A stretch of 64,000 nt of DNA from [Pantoea] beijingensis. Its GTDB lineage: Bacteria > Pseudomonadota > Gammaproteobacteria > Enterobacterales > Enterobacteriaceae. The notes beneath the pieces were generated by a model. It was not told where the DNA came from. It saw only the letters and a list, made by a program, of their open reading frames with translations, and did not search any database. Shown here one piece after another: positions 63,424-64,000 of this stretch. Location: positions 372,001-436,000 of the forward strand of contig NZ_CP071409.1 in assembly GCF_022647505.1 (NCBI RefSeq). The letters are read 5' to 3'. The position numbers and the translations under genes are program-made. Numbering within the stretch: the stretch's first letter is position 1; each line of letters starts with the position of its first letter.

Positions 63424-64000
63424 ATGCTGGAAACCTTCGCCGTCTTTGGCAACCCGATTAATCACAGCAAATCGCCGCGTATCCATCAATTATTTGCTGA
63501 ACAGACGGGAATTGCGCATTCCTACGGGCGTATCTGTGCGCCGGTAGAGGCGTTTGAAAAAACGCTGATGCAATTTTTCTCTCAAAGTGGCCGTGGTGCA
63601 AACGTCACGATGCCTTTTAAACAAGAGGCTTTTGCACTTGCTGATGAATTAACCGAGCGTGCGGCACTGGCCGGTGCCGTGAATACCTTAAAAAAAATGA
63701 GCGATGGCCGTTTAATCGGAGATAACACGGATGGCATTGGGTTATTAACCGACCTTCAGCGACTCAATTTAATTAAACCTACGGATAAGATCCTGCTAGT
63801 GGGGGCAGGTGGCGCGGCGCGTGGAGTGATTCTACCGTTACTTTCTTTTGGCTGCGCTATCACCATCGCTAACCGCACGCTACAACGAGCTGAAGATCTC
63901 GCGGATCTGTTTCAACACACTGGCGATATTCAGGCTTGCGCACTGGATAAACTTAATAGCAGAGACATTGATCTGATCATTAATGCCACATCAAGCGGCG
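63424..64000 (+). CDS. aroE: Shikimate dehydrogenase, N-terminal part (runs past window)
   Basis: 192 codons visible. [20 protein letters not shown] carries the shikimate-binding Ser pair, [10 protein letters not shown] the catalytic Lys, and [14 protein letters not shown] the NADP-binding loop, then [11 protein letters not shown]. Reduces 3-dehydroshikimate. The 3' end is outside the window. No damage seen. Confidence 0.96.
   Translation, partial: MLETFAVFGNPINHSKSPRIHQLFAEQTGIAHSYGRICAPVEAFEKTLMQFFSQSGRGANVTMPFKQEAFALADELTERAALAGAVNTLKKMSDGRLIGDNTDGIGLLTDLQRLNLIKPTDKILLVGAGGAARGVILPLLSFGCAITIANRTLQRAEDLADLFQHTGDIQACALDKLNSRDIDLIINATSSG

Overview
The window is chromosomal DNA of a gammaproteobacterium of the order Enterobacterales. 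The core gene order (yheU-yheT, yheS, kefG-kefB-yheV, slyD, slyX, fkpA, yheO-tusDCB, str operon, bfd-bfr-gspO, S10-spc-alpha operons, yhdN-zntR-arfA, mscL, trkA-rsmB-fmt-def, dprA-smg-yrdD-tsaC-aroE) is the Escherichia coli order, and the proteins are close to their E. coli counterparts. ERIC repeats occur in several gaps. Gene content (taurine operon, sugar operons, Idi with a terpene synthase) would fit a plant- or soil-associated lineage such as Erwiniaceae or Yersiniaceae. That family assignment is an inference.

Layout. 1-7072: accessory region with the end of a creatininase-family gene, a LysR regulator and a divergent operon for a BMP-type (nucleoside-like) ABC importer, a cupin and an isochorismatase-family hydrolase. 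7150-8389: yheU and yheT. 8447-18407: about 10 kb that separates yheT from yheS. It holds a LysE-type exporter, a LacI regulator with two matching operators, a four-gene sugar operon (NupG-type symporter, two Gfo/Idh/MocA oxidoreductases, one xylose-isomerase-like protein) and tauABCD. 18468-29556: yheS, kefGB, yheV, slyD, a periplasmic GH13 glucosidase that has entered between slyD and slyX, fkpA with a sigma-E promoter, yheO and tusDCB. 29635-34200: the str operon (rpsL, rpsG, fusA, tufA). 34260-36970: a DUF364 protein, bfd under a Fur-box promoter, bfr and an orphan prepilin peptidase. 37403-39012: a class I terpene synthase translationally coupled to isopentenyl-diphosphate isomerase. 39013-40235: a 1.2-kb gap with possible small ORFs and the S10 promoter and leader. 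40236-54012: the S10, spc and alpha ribosomal operons. 54133-64000: yhdN (apparent ACG start), zntR, arfA with its in-gene hairpin, mscL, trkA, rsmB, fmt, def, dprA, smg, yrdD, tsaC and the first part of aroE.

How it fits together. Most of the window is the cell's central translation locus: 27 ribosomal proteins, EF-G, EF-Tu, SecY and RNA polymerase alpha, with conserved promoters, feedback leaders and terminators. It is flanked by tRNA thiolation (Tus), deformylation and formylation (Def, Fmt), rRNA methylation (RsmB), t6A synthesis (TsaC) and ribosome rescue (ArfA). Accessory metabolic modules have entered the gaps between these operons. The most notable is the terpene synthase-idi pair, which sits directly upstream of the S10 operon and has every catalytic motif of a functional sesquiterpene-type cyclase. 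No IS element, tRNA, rRNA gene or CRISPR array was seen.
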